Made by a program: the position numbers and the translations under genes
Part shown: positions 32,601-44,370 of the stretch, piece after piece
How positions within the stretch are numbered: the first letter of the stretch is position 1
Layout of the letters: every line of letters begins with the position of its first letter
Origin: Caenorhabditis remanei
Lineage: Eukaryota > Nematoda > Chromadorea > Rhabditida > Rhabditidae
Direction: 5' to 3'
Assembly: GCF_010183535.1 (NCBI RefSeq)
Contig: NC_071328.1
Coordinates: forward strand, 14,632,001 to 14,696,000
Length of the DNA stretch: 64,000 nucleotides
The notes under the pieces: generated by a model
The model's input: only the letters and a program-made list of their open reading frames with translations
What the model was told of the DNA's origin: nothing
Databases searched by the model: none

Positions 32601-35165
32601 AGAATCGGCTGGGGTGCCTGCGGCGCTAGAATCGACTGGGGTGCCTGCGGCGCTATAATCGGCTGGGGTGCCTGCGGCGCTAAAATCGACTGGGGGCCTG
32701 CGGCGCTAGAATCGGCTGGGGTGCCTGCGGCGCTAAATCGGCTGGGGTGCCTTCGGCGCAAAAATGGTTGATGGGGAGGGGGTCTAGTTATAACATCTAT
32801 CTTTAAAGGCGATAACTCCGCCCACTTTCGAGATATGCGCCTTTAAATATGCCTGCGGCGCTAGAATTCTTAAGGTCTGGCGCGCTTTCGGCGCACACAT
32901 AGAGAGATGATATATCCAAGTTTTAAAGCGTTATATCTCCAAAATAAATGGAACTTGTAAAAAGTGTTTAGCATGACTGTGTAGATCAAAATCAGGGCTA
33001 TATTTTTGTAGTTGACAACTTTTTGATAGCTCCGCCCACTTTTGAGATACACGCGCTCAAAGATAGGTACCTGGGAGGGCGAGAGAGCGTGCGAAACGAG
33101 GAGGGCGTCTCGCTTCTCTGCGTCTCCCCTTTCTCTTCCTCCATTGCACCTCTGCGGCACCCATTTTTGACGCGTTATATCTCAAAAGTGGGCGGAGGTA
33201 TCAAAAAGTTGTCAACTGCAAAAATGTAACCCTATTTTTGATCTACACGATGAATGTAATTTCAATAAGATTGAATAAGGAAGAAAGCTGTGGTAAAAGG
33301 TTGAAGTTGACTAATTTTTGGAAGAAAATTGATTTTTTCAAAAATTTTCCAATTTTAGGGCTCAAAACGAATATTTTTTCAGATTCTGGTGAGCTGCTGC
33401 GAGTCGTGTGAACAACGTCGTCTCTCCTTCATGTACGACAGTCGGACGGAAGATGATTCAGAAGCGGACGAAGAGGATGACGGTGGTGGGTCCGATGGAG
33501 AGGAGGAAGACGAGGAGGAGCCACACTTCGAGTGCGATAAAAGTGACAAGGAGCATGTTCATGATGTAAGCGGACATCGGGATATCCGGACAGAAATTTT
33601 TCCTTTTTTTTAATTTCAGATGCTAGCCAACCTGTACTTCAACAAAGTGGTCCTCCCAGAAATGGAATATGTCGAGGATTTTGTGGATTTTTTGATTGAC
33701 GCAGAATTAAACGATTTGCCAGTCTTGAAGAGAGCATGTGAGAGATATTTGTGCAGTGAACTCAATACGGTATGGGGTTTTTCGAAAAATTTTAAAAAAT
33801 TAGTCATTTTTAACGTCAAAATGTGATGTTTACATCAAAATGATCGGAAAAATCTATTTCTGACGTTAAAAACTATTTAAAACCCAATTTTTTTGTGCCG
33901 GAAATCACATTTTTGGCAAATCTGGGTTTGGCCGAGAAGGTCTTGGTCAAGGTGCACCACTATGAGAATAGGTACCAGGTTTCGATCCCGCTTAAGGTCA
34001 ATTTTTTGAATTTTGGATTTTTTCTGTTTTTAGTTTATTTTATCTTGTAAATCAAAACAAGGGCTACATTTTTGTAGTCGACAACTTTTTGCTAGCTCCG
34101 CTCACTTTTGAGATATGCGTCTTTAAAAATAGCAACCGCAAACCTGAAGAGAAGGAAGCTGCAATCTTTAAAGGCGCATATCTCAAAAGTGGGCGGAGCT
34201 AGAAAAAAAGTTTAACTACAAAAAAGTAGCTCTGAATTTGATCTATCGATTGATATAAATACCAAAACATTTCGCTGAGTTTTTGGTAACAGGGCATCAT
34301 TTGAAAATTACGAATTTATCGAAAAACAAATTTTTTCGGAAAAAAGTTTTTTTTTTGAAAATTCCCCTACTTTGCCACCTCCATTTGACTTTTTTTTTTG
34401 TTTTTTACTTTTTTAAATTTATATCATCTTGTAGATCAAAACAAGAGCTCCATTTTTGTAGTTGACAACTTTTTGATAGCTCCGCCCACTTTTGAGATAT
34501 GCGTATTTAAAGATCAAATAACATCCTTGCCAACCGCTGTCTTTAAAGGCGCATATCTCAAAAGTGGGCGGAGCTATCAAAAAGTTGTCAACTACAAAAA
34601 TGTAGCCCTGGTTTTGATCTACACACGCAAATATAATTTTTCAAATTAAAACTATTTCTGGCACTTCTATGATTGCTCAAACTTGACAAATTCATTTTTT
34701 CGAAGATCAATTTTCACCAGTTTTTTAATATGAATTTTTCCATTTTTTCCAGAAAAAAGACATCGGCACCTGCCTACTTCTGGATCTACTATTCAACTCT
34801 ATTGTATTCAATCTACCCGTCATGAAATCAATGACCCTCACAGAGTTGGCAAATCGAACACACGAATTTGTGGAGCCTGATTCCCTGCTGGATCAGGAAG
34901 AGTATAAGTGAGAGTAGCTTATTTTTGCAAGACAATTTTTCTATGAAATTGGATTTAAAAGATGAAGAATAAATTTAAAACATTTTCCAGAAATCTCGAC
35001 AAACGAATGCGTAACCTGGCAGACCGCAACCTCGTAGAAATAATCGAACAATGTGTCACTTTTCGAGATCAAAAAGCTCGAGTTCGAGTCCTTCCGACAG
35101 CCGATTCGTTCGATAATAATAACCCATTTGATTTGGCGATCGCCAATTCTAATTCTAATCAATAA
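29687..35165 (+). CDS. MATH-like / divergent BTB-domain protein, 505 aa
   Basis: Seven exons: 29687-29785, 29829-29951, 31746-32378, 33383-33565, 33620-33769, 34753-34907 and 34991-35165. All junctions are GT-AG and in frame (1518 nt), with AATAAA at 35326-35331. Residues 1-25 are Ser-rich. Residues about 28-110 look MATH-like (YTWTTK, then FQWNIRIHA, then YVAVDLYFVDG). Residues 200-265 form a long charged, probably coiled-coil helix. Residues 286-346 hold a CCESC motif and a strongly acidic tract. Residues 347-450 resemble the end of a BTB domain plus the BACK start (VDFLIDAELNDLPVLKRACE). The usual BTB beginning is not obvious. MATH-BTB proteins are known CUL3 adaptors, and that role is only an inference here. 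The start has a TTTTTAG acceptor 22 nt upstream, possibly for trans-splicing. Confidence 0.75.
30040..31440. repeat. R2 copies and acactgaca arrays in BTB intron 2
   Basis: The 1.8-kb intron 29952-31745 holds R2 phrases at about 30475-30560, 30985-31060 and 31330-31420. It also has clusters of tacactgacaaa at 30055-30110 and 31085-31145. The same R2 plus acactgacaaa pairing occurs at 54.4-55.0 and 60.78-61.15 kb. Confidence 0.65.
32426..32766. repeat. GC-rich minisatellite, about 29-bp unit with 87-bp higher-order repeat
   Basis: About twelve units of the type ggctggggtgcctgcggcgc differ in the spacer (taaaatc, tagaatc, aagaatc). Between about 32460 and 32640 three consecutive unit variants repeat as an 87-bp block. 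The array begins about 50 bp after the exon 3 donor (32379) of the BTB gene. Single units occur at 23.8, 21.6 and 40.6 kb, so it appears to have expanded from the interior of an R1 element. Confidence 0.85.
32985..33250. mobile_element. R1 inverted-pair element in BTB intron 3
   Basis: Forward core 32985-33065, interior gagagagcgtgcgaaacgag with cgtctcgcttctctgcg, and reverse core 33170-33245. It is a close relative of the copies at 11757 and 18430. Confidence 0.75.
33800..34635 (+). repeat. R1-tRNA-like composite and R1 pairs in BTB intron 5
   Basis: Spacer (aaaatgtgatgtttacatc), tRNA-like box near 33925-34010 (A box partly degraded, B box gtttcgatcccg), T-rich tail, R1 forward at 34045-34125, R1 reverse at 34165-34245, then a second R1 pair at 34430-34625. 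Confidence 0.7.
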
Positions 35166-35339
35166 TCGATTTTTTAATTTGGTCTGCAGGTGCGCTCCAC
35201 TGATAATTGCGAATTTTTTTCATAAAATGCACCTTTTTTTGAAAAATTGTCATTGGAGCTCACTTACAGCATCCCTTCAATCCTCCCGTGAAACTTTTTT
35301 TGTTGTCTTTTTTTTCTATTTTTCCAATAAAGTTTCTTA

Positions 35340-35600
35340 CTACAAGGCTGGGGTACGTTTTCCTGACTTTTTGAATTCTCGTAAATCGACATGATGCCCC
35401 CCGTAAATCTACAATTAACCTAAAAAAACGTTAGTATCGCTTTTTTTTGCGGTTTTCTGAACAATTAACATGTAAAAACAGTTAAAAACTGATTTCTAAT
35501 GTCAAAACCAAAAAATCCCGTCGAAAAATATGAGTTTTTGAGAAAATTTTGCTAAAAATGAATGCTCTCGTAAATCCACACGAAAAAAAAAGTCAAAGAA
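35340..35600. repeat. R4 repeat (palindromic cgtaaatcgaca / gtagatttacg family)
   Basis: Phrases ctcgtaaatcgacatgatg and gtaaatctac combine into a loose palindrome. Relatives lie at about 38.33-38.58, 39.87-40.0, 41.4-41.6, 49.76-50.45 and 57.88-58.14 kb. Coding function is not indicated. Confidence 0.6.
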
Positions 35601-36269
35601 ACGCGTCGCACGCACGCCAGTCCTATACTCCCATAACCGGTGTTACTCCCAGAACATGCATTGTCATGATGGCATTACACTACTTACATTCGTGAAAAAC
35701 GCGCCGCAGGCGCGCCAGTATCACGGATTCAGCAGCTCATAAACGTTGAAATTGTTTAAAAACGCGCCAAAGTCGCGCCAGACTTCTCCACTTTTGAGAT
35801 ATTACTTTACTACTAGCCTTGCTTTATGAATCTTTTTGAAAAGTACACACACACATATTTTCAATTTTCTCTTATTTTTCCATTTCATCACCATGAAACA
35901 TCTCTCTTCATCATCTTAAAATGATGGGTGTGTGCATCTAATTACGTGAGAGGGGGTACCCCCTCTTCCAATCCCAAGTAATGAGCAAATGGTTGGGGGG
36001 TAAAAGAGCACACGGAGAGCACAACATTGTTTCTCATTTTCATTGCGTCTTTTTGATTCCCTTCGTCCTTCTTGTTTCAATTACCTAATGATTGAAAATG
36101 GAACATTTTCATTAATTTTAATCCGAAATTCTCGGCGCTTTGTCTGGAAAGAAAGAAAGGACCGAAAAAATGATTCAAGTTTAGTGAAAATTGGTTACAA
36201 AAAGTTGGTGTGGCCTAGAAACTCAAAAATTGTTTATTTTTCCAATTTTCACAGTCTAGAATAGTCACT

Positions 36270-36740
36270 TGGATTTCGAGGCCATCAAGAATGTGAAAAA
36301 AGTTGGTGGCCTAGAAATCCCAAACTCAAATTTTTGCAGTTTTTGGTGGCCTAGAAAGTCATTTTACATGATTTTTGGGTTTTCTAGGCCACCACCACGT
36401 TTTCCCTTAAATTCCCCCTTTATGAGCCTCTTTTTTTCACAATTTTTGCGGAAAATTGGTGGCCGAGTTTTTGCAAATTCTAGGCCATGGCTTTTACTGA
36501 AGAATTGTTTGAAAGATTGGTGGCCTAGAAACCCAAATTCCCGTTTTTTTTTGGTTTCTAGGCCACCACCAGTTTTTACAAGATTTCTTCAATATTCAGA
36601 CATTCTAATTATAAATAAACACTGGCCTAGAAATTTGTAAAAACTCGGCCACCGAATTTTTCGCAAATATTGAAAAAATAGGAAACCTTGTGGGAAAAAG
36701 TTGATGGCCTAGAAACCCAAAAACAATTTATTTTTCCAAT
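36270..36740. repeat. Array of ggtggcctagaaa and its complement
   Basis: At least ten copies of ggtggcctagaaa-type units occur in both orientations at irregular spacing, so the array can fold back on itself. Single copies accompany repeat R7 at 44.3, 51.7, 56.9 and 60.1 kb. Confidence 0.75.
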
Positions 36741-36754
36741 TTTTTTGAACAGTC

Positions 36755-37745
36755 TGGCGCGCCTTGGACGCGTTCTGACTTCGAACAAATCTGGTGCGCC
36801 TAGGATTTTGTATTTTATTGTTTGTCACTGTTTTTGTTTTTGACCTACAACTTCTGACCCGCCATTTTTTTTTCAATTTTTGGTTTTTAGCGAATCTGGC
36901 GTGCCTGAGGCGCGTTTAACCTTAGTTTTTTCACGTCTCACATCGCGTTTTCTTCTTTTTTTTGTGATTTTTTTTCATATTTGGCGCGCCTTTGACGCAT
37001 TTTCTTCTCTATTGCTATTTTTGACAAATCTGGCGTGCCTTTGACGCGTTTAACCTCACATTCTTAAAGTTTTTTACCAGATCTGGCGCGCCTTAATTGG
37101 AATTTACGAGATTCTCAAAAATTCCGTTTTTTTTTTTTGGTTTTTTGATGGGAATATAAGTTTTTCAAATAAAAAAACCACGCTTTTTGGATAAAATTTA
37201 GCATAAAACAGTCAGAAACAAGTCTGGCGCGCCTATGACCCGTTTTCTTTTTTTGTTGCTTTTTTTGACAAATCTGGCGCTCCTTTGACGCGTTTAACCT
37301 CAATTTTTTGTCGTCAACGAATTGGTGCGCCCGAGATTTTTTTAAAATTCATTTCTAAGACGGCCGCCATTTTTTTTTGTCATTTTTTGGTTTTCAGCGA
37401 ATCTGGCGTGCCTGAGGCGCGTTTAACCTCAATTTATTCAGTTTTTTTCCGGATTTGGAGTTTGACGCATTTTCTTCTCTTTTGCGATGTTTGACAAGTC
37501 TGGCGTACTTTTGACGCGTTTAACCTCAACTCATCAACTTTTCCAATTTTTCTTGGATCTGGCGCACCTTTGACGTGTTTCTCCTCACAAATTTCGGTAC
37601 TTTTAAATAAATTTGAAAATCAAAACCTTACGTGGGACGCATTTTTCCCTTTATACCGTTTTCAGAACAAATCTGGCGCGCCTTTGACGCGTTTTTTTCT
37701 TTTTTGTTATTTTTTGTCAAATCTGGCGTACCTTTGACGCGTTTT
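36755..37745. repeat. Array of tctggcgcgcctttgacgcg units
   Basis: About fourteen units at 50-120 bp intervals, each with ctggcgcgcctttgacgcg or a variant and separated by T-rich filler. Many contain the 8-bp palindrome GGCGCGCC or a one-base derivative. Isolated units occur at 41.08-41.2, 55.78-55.86, 62.22 and 63.37-63.7 kb. Confidence 0.8.
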
Positions 37746-37852
37746 TTTTTCAACTGTCCGTTCTCATTCCCTCTCTCATCAATCACCTATTCTTAGTACT
37801 CTTTTTTTCCTCTTTTTCAGTGATAACTCCTCTTCTAAAATACTACTAAAGA

Positions 37853-37865
37853 CCCCCCCCCCCCC
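37853..37865. repeat. Poly-C run of 13
   Basis: An uninterrupted C run on the plus strand, preceded by a T-rich tract with a ttttcag acceptor-like phrase at 37814-37820. It could form a G-quadruplex or i-motif. Confidence 0.75.
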
Positions 37866-38417
37866 TCTAAGCATGTTGAAATACTTTTCGGCACGAAGAA
37901 ATCAAAAAAGCAAACGGACGGGCGGTCCGGTCCCCCAAGAGGATTCCTCTCTCTCTTTTTTTTTCTCCAAAAATCTTTTTTTTTGGCGCCCGAAAAGAAT
38001 AATACTTTTACTCGAATATTCTAAAGGTGTTTTTTTGCTTTGTTACGAGGCCCCGCCCCCGTTTTTTCGGAGAGAAAGTTAGTTATCCCATTTCGCTATT
38101 CAAAGCATACATATACTACTGTCACTTCCTGTAAATTTTTTGTTGTTGAATAAGAAACTTATTGAATTACGAATGACTCGCATTTCTATTCACTCCGTGT
38201 AGTCGTTGACTTTTTCACTCTTTTTTTTCCCCCGAAAAGTATGTTTTAAAGGTCGAAAAATGCGATTTTCATATTACAAATGAGTTTTTCTGCTGTTTTT
38301 ACATATAGTTTGTTAAAAAAATCGCGAAAAATAATCGATGTTAACGATTTTTAGGTTAATTGTAGATTTACGGAGGCGTCTCGTGTCGATTTACGAGAAT
38401 CTCAAAAAAATTACTTT

Positions 38418-38440
38418 GTGGGGGGGGAGGGGGGGGGGGG
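38418..38440. repeat. Poly-G run interrupted by one A
   Basis: Nearly continuous G of about 21 bases with a single A. It has strong G-quadruplex potential. Length is often misread in such runs. Confidence 0.75.
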
Positions 38441-40059
38441 TTCCTGGGTTAAAAAACTCGAGTTTTTAGTGTTTTTATACCTAAAATGGCAAGAAAATGA
38501 CGAAAACTAGCCTAATTTGAGAAATTTTAATTTTCAGGGTAGATTTACGAGGGCGGATTTACGAGATTTCTAAAATTACGTTTTTATGGTTTTTTGATGA
38601 GAATACAGATAGAGACCGCAACATTTTTTTCAAACTCATTTTTTCATAAAAATTTCCATCTTGACCTGTTCTTCAGGTAAATGGAAGTACATTCCCAAAT
38701 TTTTTTCCGAAAATATTGACACTCTCCGAAGTTACAGGACCTTTTAGTCAGCCATGGTTTCTACTGAATTCTCTTGGAGAATTCTTTCGTTTTCCTGACC
38801 ACGCAAAAAAATATTTTCTGTTTTCACGTCAATCCATCAAATTTTTGCAAATATTGGGAAAGTTCGAACCAGAAACTGTTTGATTCAAAACCCAGCGTGT
38901 TATCCACTGAACTAAACAAACACAAAGGTGACGCTGAAGATAGGAAAATATATTATTGACGTGATTTTTTAAAATTCAAGAGAATTTTTTGAAGGATATT
39001 CAGCATATTTCGAGATAAAACATCAAATATCTAAAATTCGACAGCACGAAATTTTTTGTTCCCAAGTGCATCCAGATCGAAATTTTGCGTAGAGTCTGAA
39101 TCCGTCAAGAAATGATGCGTGTTTGACCTCCTTTAACCTAAACTATCGGGAAAACTGATTTTCTTTCTGAGTCTGTTGTCTTCCGACACAGAGGAAACTA
39201 CATTTTACGAATCAATGAGCTTCCAAATTTTGGCCCCAGGTACCTGAAGAGATGTCCGAAAAGAATATGCCAGAAAATAGGTATGTTATCACAGAAAGTT
39301 TTTTGATGTGATGCCTCGCAGTTCAGATGGCTCCCAAAAAAATTCGACAGCACGAAAATCGAATTTTCTTTCAAAACCTATTAGAGTATGTCCAGAACTA
39401 TTAGTATCTGTCAAAAAATGATGCGTGTTCGACCTAGATCTAATTAAACGTGGCATTTTTCTAAAAAAAAGCAAAACGTTTTTTTCAGTTTTTGAGAAAA
39501 CTAAAAATTTGGGTGAAACGAAAGTCTGTTCATTGAATTCTACGTACTCGATTACATAGGGGTCGAAAGTTTTCATTCTGTTTTAGCGTTCTGGGCTCTC
39601 AGGGCAGACCGTCAAACATTCTGATAATCTCCCCATGACGTCCCAAGAGAAGAAAATGAATAACTCCGCCCACGTTCATTGCGGTCCCTAAATATAGATC
39701 TTTAAAAGTGAAAATTACAAGTTTTTGCATAAAATCTTGCATAAAATGGTCAGAAACACGTCTTGGAGTGTGGTTTGCAACTTTTTCTCGGTTTCACTCA
39801 ATTTTCTCAAAAACTCTTTTTTTTTCGGCGGATTTTTTTGGTTTTTACATTTGAAAAAATGAGTTTTTCAGCTGTTTTTACATATAACTTGGGGGGTAAT
39901 GGGGATGATTTACGGGATTCTCGAAAATTGTTGAATCTTATGGTTATTTGAGCAATTAAGTATAAATTGGAAAATTTTTAATTTTCAGACCCTAACCATC
40001 AAAAATGGGCTTAAAATCACTTTTATACCTCATCTGGGGCGACTTCGACGCGTTGTCTC

Positions 40060-40690
40060 GTTTTTAAAGGCGCATATCTCAAAAGTGGGCGGAGCTAGAC
40101 AAAAATTGTCGATTGGAAAAATGTAGCCCTACCTTTATTCTACAAGATAAAATAAACTAAAAACAACAAAAACAATCCAAAAAATTGACCGCAAGCGGGA
40201 TCGAACCCTGGTACCTATTCTCATACATAGTGGCGCACCTTGACCAACAACTACTCGGCCAAACTTAATTTTTGCAAAAAATGTGGTTCCTGGCATGGAA
40301 AATGATGTTTTGAATAGATTTTGACGTCAGAAATGGAATTTTCCAATCATTTTGAAGTAAAATCACATTTTGGCATTAAAAATGACGAATTTTGAGAATT
40401 TCCAACTTTAATGGCGCATATCTCAAAAATGGGCGGAGCTATCAAAAATTTGTCAACTACAAAAATGTAGCCCTAGTATTGATATACATTTTTATAGTTG
40501 ACAGCTTTCCTCTGGCTCCGCCCACTTTTGAGATATGCTTCTTCAAAGATAGCTGCTTCTAATAGATCCTCTCCTCCCTCTCCACCATTTTTGCGCCGAA
40601 GGCGCCCCAGACGATTGCGCCGTAGCGCCGCAGGCATACCAGGACACTGTTGTGCCGGAGGCGCCCCGATTTCAGCGTGATTTATCAAAA
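40060..40690. repeat. R1-tRNA-like composite module, minus orientation
   Basis: Reverse R1 (40063-40130), a tRNA-like box on the minus strand at about 40185-40270 (B box complement gggatcgaaccc, A box complement ctcggccaa), spacer, reverse R1 (40410-40470), then a forward R1-like core and the gcgccgaaggcgcccc interior. Its content parallels 21.08-21.7 kb closely, which suggests a duplicated block. Confidence 0.7.
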
Positions 40691-41904
40691 ACCTAACGTT
40701 TTTTTCCAGGTTTTGTCAACATTTTAATTAACAAGTCTCTCCAGTTTGAACAGCTCAATCCTTACCCCCCCCCTTTTAACTTACCTCAAATCACAAATAA
40801 TTTTAATTCTCGAATTAATTGAAAGTGTTTAGCAGCACCGTGTAGCCTTGACTCTTCTCCCTCCCTTCTCGCCCTCCTTTTGTCTTCTACTATCCGCTCA
40901 CTGTAATTAGAGGATAAAGAAATGGAGGACCGACCCGGAGGGAGGGATAATGAGGTGGTAGGGTAGTCTATTCATAACTGTTTGTGTAGGGCCTATTGTT
41001 AGTTTTGTGATTTCTTTGGAGAGACGGTATTTATATTTATAAACGTAGATAACTTTTGTGTAACCTCGCTTACTGACAAGCTGGCGTGCCTTTGGCGCGT
41101 TTTTTGCCTCCTTTGAAATCGTTTTATGTCGATTTCAATGATTCTAGGCTAGCGCGCTCCTTTGTATGTTCCTCGAGTCTGGCGCGCCTTCAGCGCGTTT
41201 TACACGAGTGTAATTAGCTGCTGGCTCATATCTCAAAAGTGGGCGGAGCTATCAAAAAGTTGTCAACTACAAAAATGTAGCCCTATTTTTGATCTACACA
41301 ACCAATTAAGAAAATTTGGATTTCGGCACGTCTACACTTCATTACACCCCTTCAAATTCAACTACCATTTTTCATCATTTTTAACCAATTTTCTCGAAAA
41401 ATCATATTTTTCGACATAATTTTTTGGTTTCAACATTAAAATTGAATTTTCCAGCTGTTTTCACATCTATTCTGTAAAAAAATCACGAAAAAATAAATTT
41501 TGATGGGTTTTGAGTTTTCCGTGTAGATTTACGGAGGTAGTGGGGTGGATTTACGGGATTTTTGAAACTTGTTGAATTTTATGGTTATTTGGGCTTAAAA
41601 ACAGTTCACAAAATGCGTTTCTCAGTCAATAATCGGTCTCTGTAATAACATTATCTGATTTCCATATGCTATCTATAATTTTTCGATCTCTAACCAAAAC
41701 CTAACCTCTAATTATCATAAGTGGTTTAACCACACCAATTTACTAGCCTTTTCTGTTATTCAAATTTATTAGAAATTTCAAAACTTGAGATATACATAAT
41801 GAATGGGTTACACTGAACTTTATATGCATATCAGAGACATTTGGAGAAATTTCTCTTTTCACAGCATCTGGGAAGGTTTTAGATCGGCATAAGTTTTGGT
41901 ATTT

Positions 41905-42305
41905 CTAGTTGAAAAGGTCCGACTTTGAGAGTGTGTCATGGTTATATTTATTGTCCCATGAAGTGAATTTTTAATGAATTATTCAGATCAAAAGTAGAGC
42001 TCCATTTTTGTAATTGACAACTTTTTCGTACGGACACTATCTAGCGAGTTATGGTCATTTTATGAGAACAGCTCAAAAATCGCACTATTTTGCACTGAAA
42101 CGGGTCGATTTGAGGGAGAAATCACTTTGTTGGCACGTAACTTGCTAGGGAGTGTCCGTACAAAAAAGTTGTCAACTACAAAAATGGAGTTCTACTCTTG
42201 TTCTGTGTGATCCCATAAAAAGTTGATTTGTGGGAAAGTTAGTTTCACTATGACACACTCTCAAAATAGGCATTTTCAACTGAAAAAGGCAAACTTAATA
42301 TACGT
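41905..42305. repeat. Diverged R3-type element
   Basis: An inverted arrangement of gttgaaaaggtccgacttt and its approximate complement encloses the catttttgtaattgacaac module in both orientations and gtacggacactatctagcg. The TIR ends found at 1590-2045 are not clear here. Confidence 0.55.
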
Positions 42306-42318
42306 TTGTAGTTCTTGC

Positions 42319-42790
42319 CAGTGTTGTTGGGAATTCCGACTTCCGACTTCCCACTTCCGACTTCCGGGTTTTTTTCACTTCCAACTTCCGACTTCCGGAT
42401 AAGAAATTTCACTTCCGACTTCCGACTTCCGGATAAGGAATTTTAATTCCGACTTCTGTCATTACATAACGGTGAAATTTCGGAAAAGTAAATTTCGCAG
42501 AAATACATGGAAAAATGGTCTAAAATGACAGAAAATAGGTTTTTCTTCAGCCAAAAACTAATTTTCCACTGATTTTCGCGAATTTTGTGAACTTTTTCTA
42601 GCAGTTTTTGAATCTTTGCGAAAAAATCTAATACCGACTTCCGACTTCCGGGTGGTTTTTTTACTTCCGACTTCCGACTTCCGGGTGGTTTTTTTACTTC
42701 CGACTTCCGACTTCCGGATTTGAAAAAATCACTTCCAACTTCCGACTTCCGACTTCCGGATAAGAACATTTTCACTTCCCAACATCTCTG
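42319..42790. mobile_element. hAT-type MITE H3 with heptamer arrays
   Basis: Ends CAGTGTTGTTGGGAA and TTCCCAACATCTCTG (two or three mismatches), flanked by a perfect 8-bp duplication GTTCTTGC (42311-42318 and 42791-42798). Internal arrays of the heptamer CTTCCGA. The centre matches H2. No coding capacity. Confidence 0.88.
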
Positions 42791-43299
42791 GTTCTTGCAA
42801 CTGCGCTTCACCGAAATGTCCCTTGAAAAATTGTACAACATTTTCTGTCGGTTTCGGTAGAGCGCGGTTGTAAAAAGCGTGCCGAGAAAACTACGGTACC
42901 TGTTCTAGATTCTAAGCGTGTCTTGATCTTTTGGTCACATTCATTTATTTCCTCTCCTGTAGGTATGTCTATTCTAGACGAGACATGTTATCAGGTGTCG
43001 TTTACAACCGTCTGGCAATTGACCGTCCATTTAGGTTTGTAACAATTCCCATAATTATTATCATTTTTGATTCTGTTGGTCTTCACAATCTTTAAATCGG
43101 AGTAATCAGACTCAAACAGGTATTTCTGTTGAGTTTTCAGGATATATACTGGATAATTTTTTTTAATTAGTGAGTTTAAATAGAAAATATGTGAAAATCA
43201 CAAAAATTGACCGTAGAAACCACTGGAACAACGTTTTTGGGTGGAAAAATACGGTTTTCAAAAAACGTTCGTCACTGGCAAGCAGTGTGTGGTTTCGAG

Positions 43300-43500
43300 A
43301 CCGCTTCGATAAATTTCCCGAGAAATGTCTCGAGAAATTTTATCGATACTTTCCCGATACTTTCTCGAGAAATTTATCGAGACATTTCTCAAGAAAGTAT
43401 CGGAATTTTTTTTGAACACAAAAGTATCGAGACGTCTCGATACTTTTCTCGAAAATTTATGGTATCGAGACCCGGAGTTTCGATAATTTCCCGATAAATG
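43300..43500. repeat. Palindromic array of tctcgagaaa / tatcgataa-type words
   Basis: The stretch is built from atcgagac, ctcgagaaa, tcgatactt and ccgagaaat words in both orientations, with gagacgtctcga near its centre. It could fold into several alternative hairpins. Confidence 0.65.
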
Positions 43501-43504
43501 AAAC

Positions 43505-43655
43505 AGTTCTTAGTGTGTTTCGCAACCAGACGTTCATAAACCGGTCATTTCGCAACCAGACGTTTCAAAACCGGTCATTTCGCAACCGGACGTTTAGAAA
43601 TTGGACATTTCGCAACCAGTCATTTCGAAACCGGACATTTTGAAACGGTTGCGAA
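43505..43655. repeat. Tandem repeat cgcaaccagacgttt, period about 40 bp
   Basis: About four units of catttcgcaaccagacg followed by aaaaccggt, ending in a partly inverted copy (ggttgcgaaatg). Confidence 0.75.
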
Positions 43656-43984
43656 ATGTACGGTATCCATACTTGCAACGGGCCGGGCCGGGCCGGGCCG
43701 ATTTGAGAATTTTCACCGGCCCGGCCCGGGTCACAGTACAAAAATTTGAAAATTTGAATTTTTTCGAAATTTTTTTGATTTTTTTGATTTTCAAAAAGTC
43801 GAATTTTCGACTATGTAATTATGGTAGTTTTTTCAAGAATAATGGAATTTTTGATCGATTCTCGTGTCGAAGTTGCAAAAAACACACACATTAACGGAAT
43901 AGGTCACGGATATAGAACTCGTTGAGATCTACATTTTGGTATATTTTTCAGATCATAATATTGAGTTTTTAGCGAATTACTCCA

Positions 43985-44370
43985 TTTTTGTCATTTTCGT
44001 TGGGAAATTGCTAAAAATTGACGAAACCTTACCAAAAAACTTGTTCTCAGCATCAAAATTACATCAAAATCACAAAAATAAACTCTAGACAGCCCTGAAA
44101 CTATGTTTTTTCACTGAAAACTTTCAAAAGTCGAATACGCGGCGAAGGCGCCCCAGGATTTCCGGGTTTCTGGCGTTTCCGATTTTAAAAACACGTCACA
44201 GGTGCCCCAGCCTCCCTTCTCAAAAATAGTAAAAAAAATCGCCGAAAAACAGGAAAAACAACGGAATTTGACCGGGGGGACTAACTTTTTCAAAATTTGG
44301 ATTTCTAGGCCACCAACTTATTTTTCGATATTATACTCATTTTGAAGCTCTGAATTTAAATTTTTCAGTC
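43985..44370 (+). repeat. R7 dispersed repeat
   Basis: The order is: tcgttgggaaattgctaaa, ttgttctcagcat, a gcgaaggcgccccag phrase, ctcaaaaatagt, and ttctaggccaccaactta. The same order is seen forward at 56560-57010 and in part at 59830-60150, and reversed at 51540-52050. Confidence 0.7.

Noticed and set aside
32417..32766. Ala/Gly-rich open frames in the minisatellite
   Set aside because: A unit length near a multiple of three keeps frames open by chance. The array lies in an intron after a good donor.
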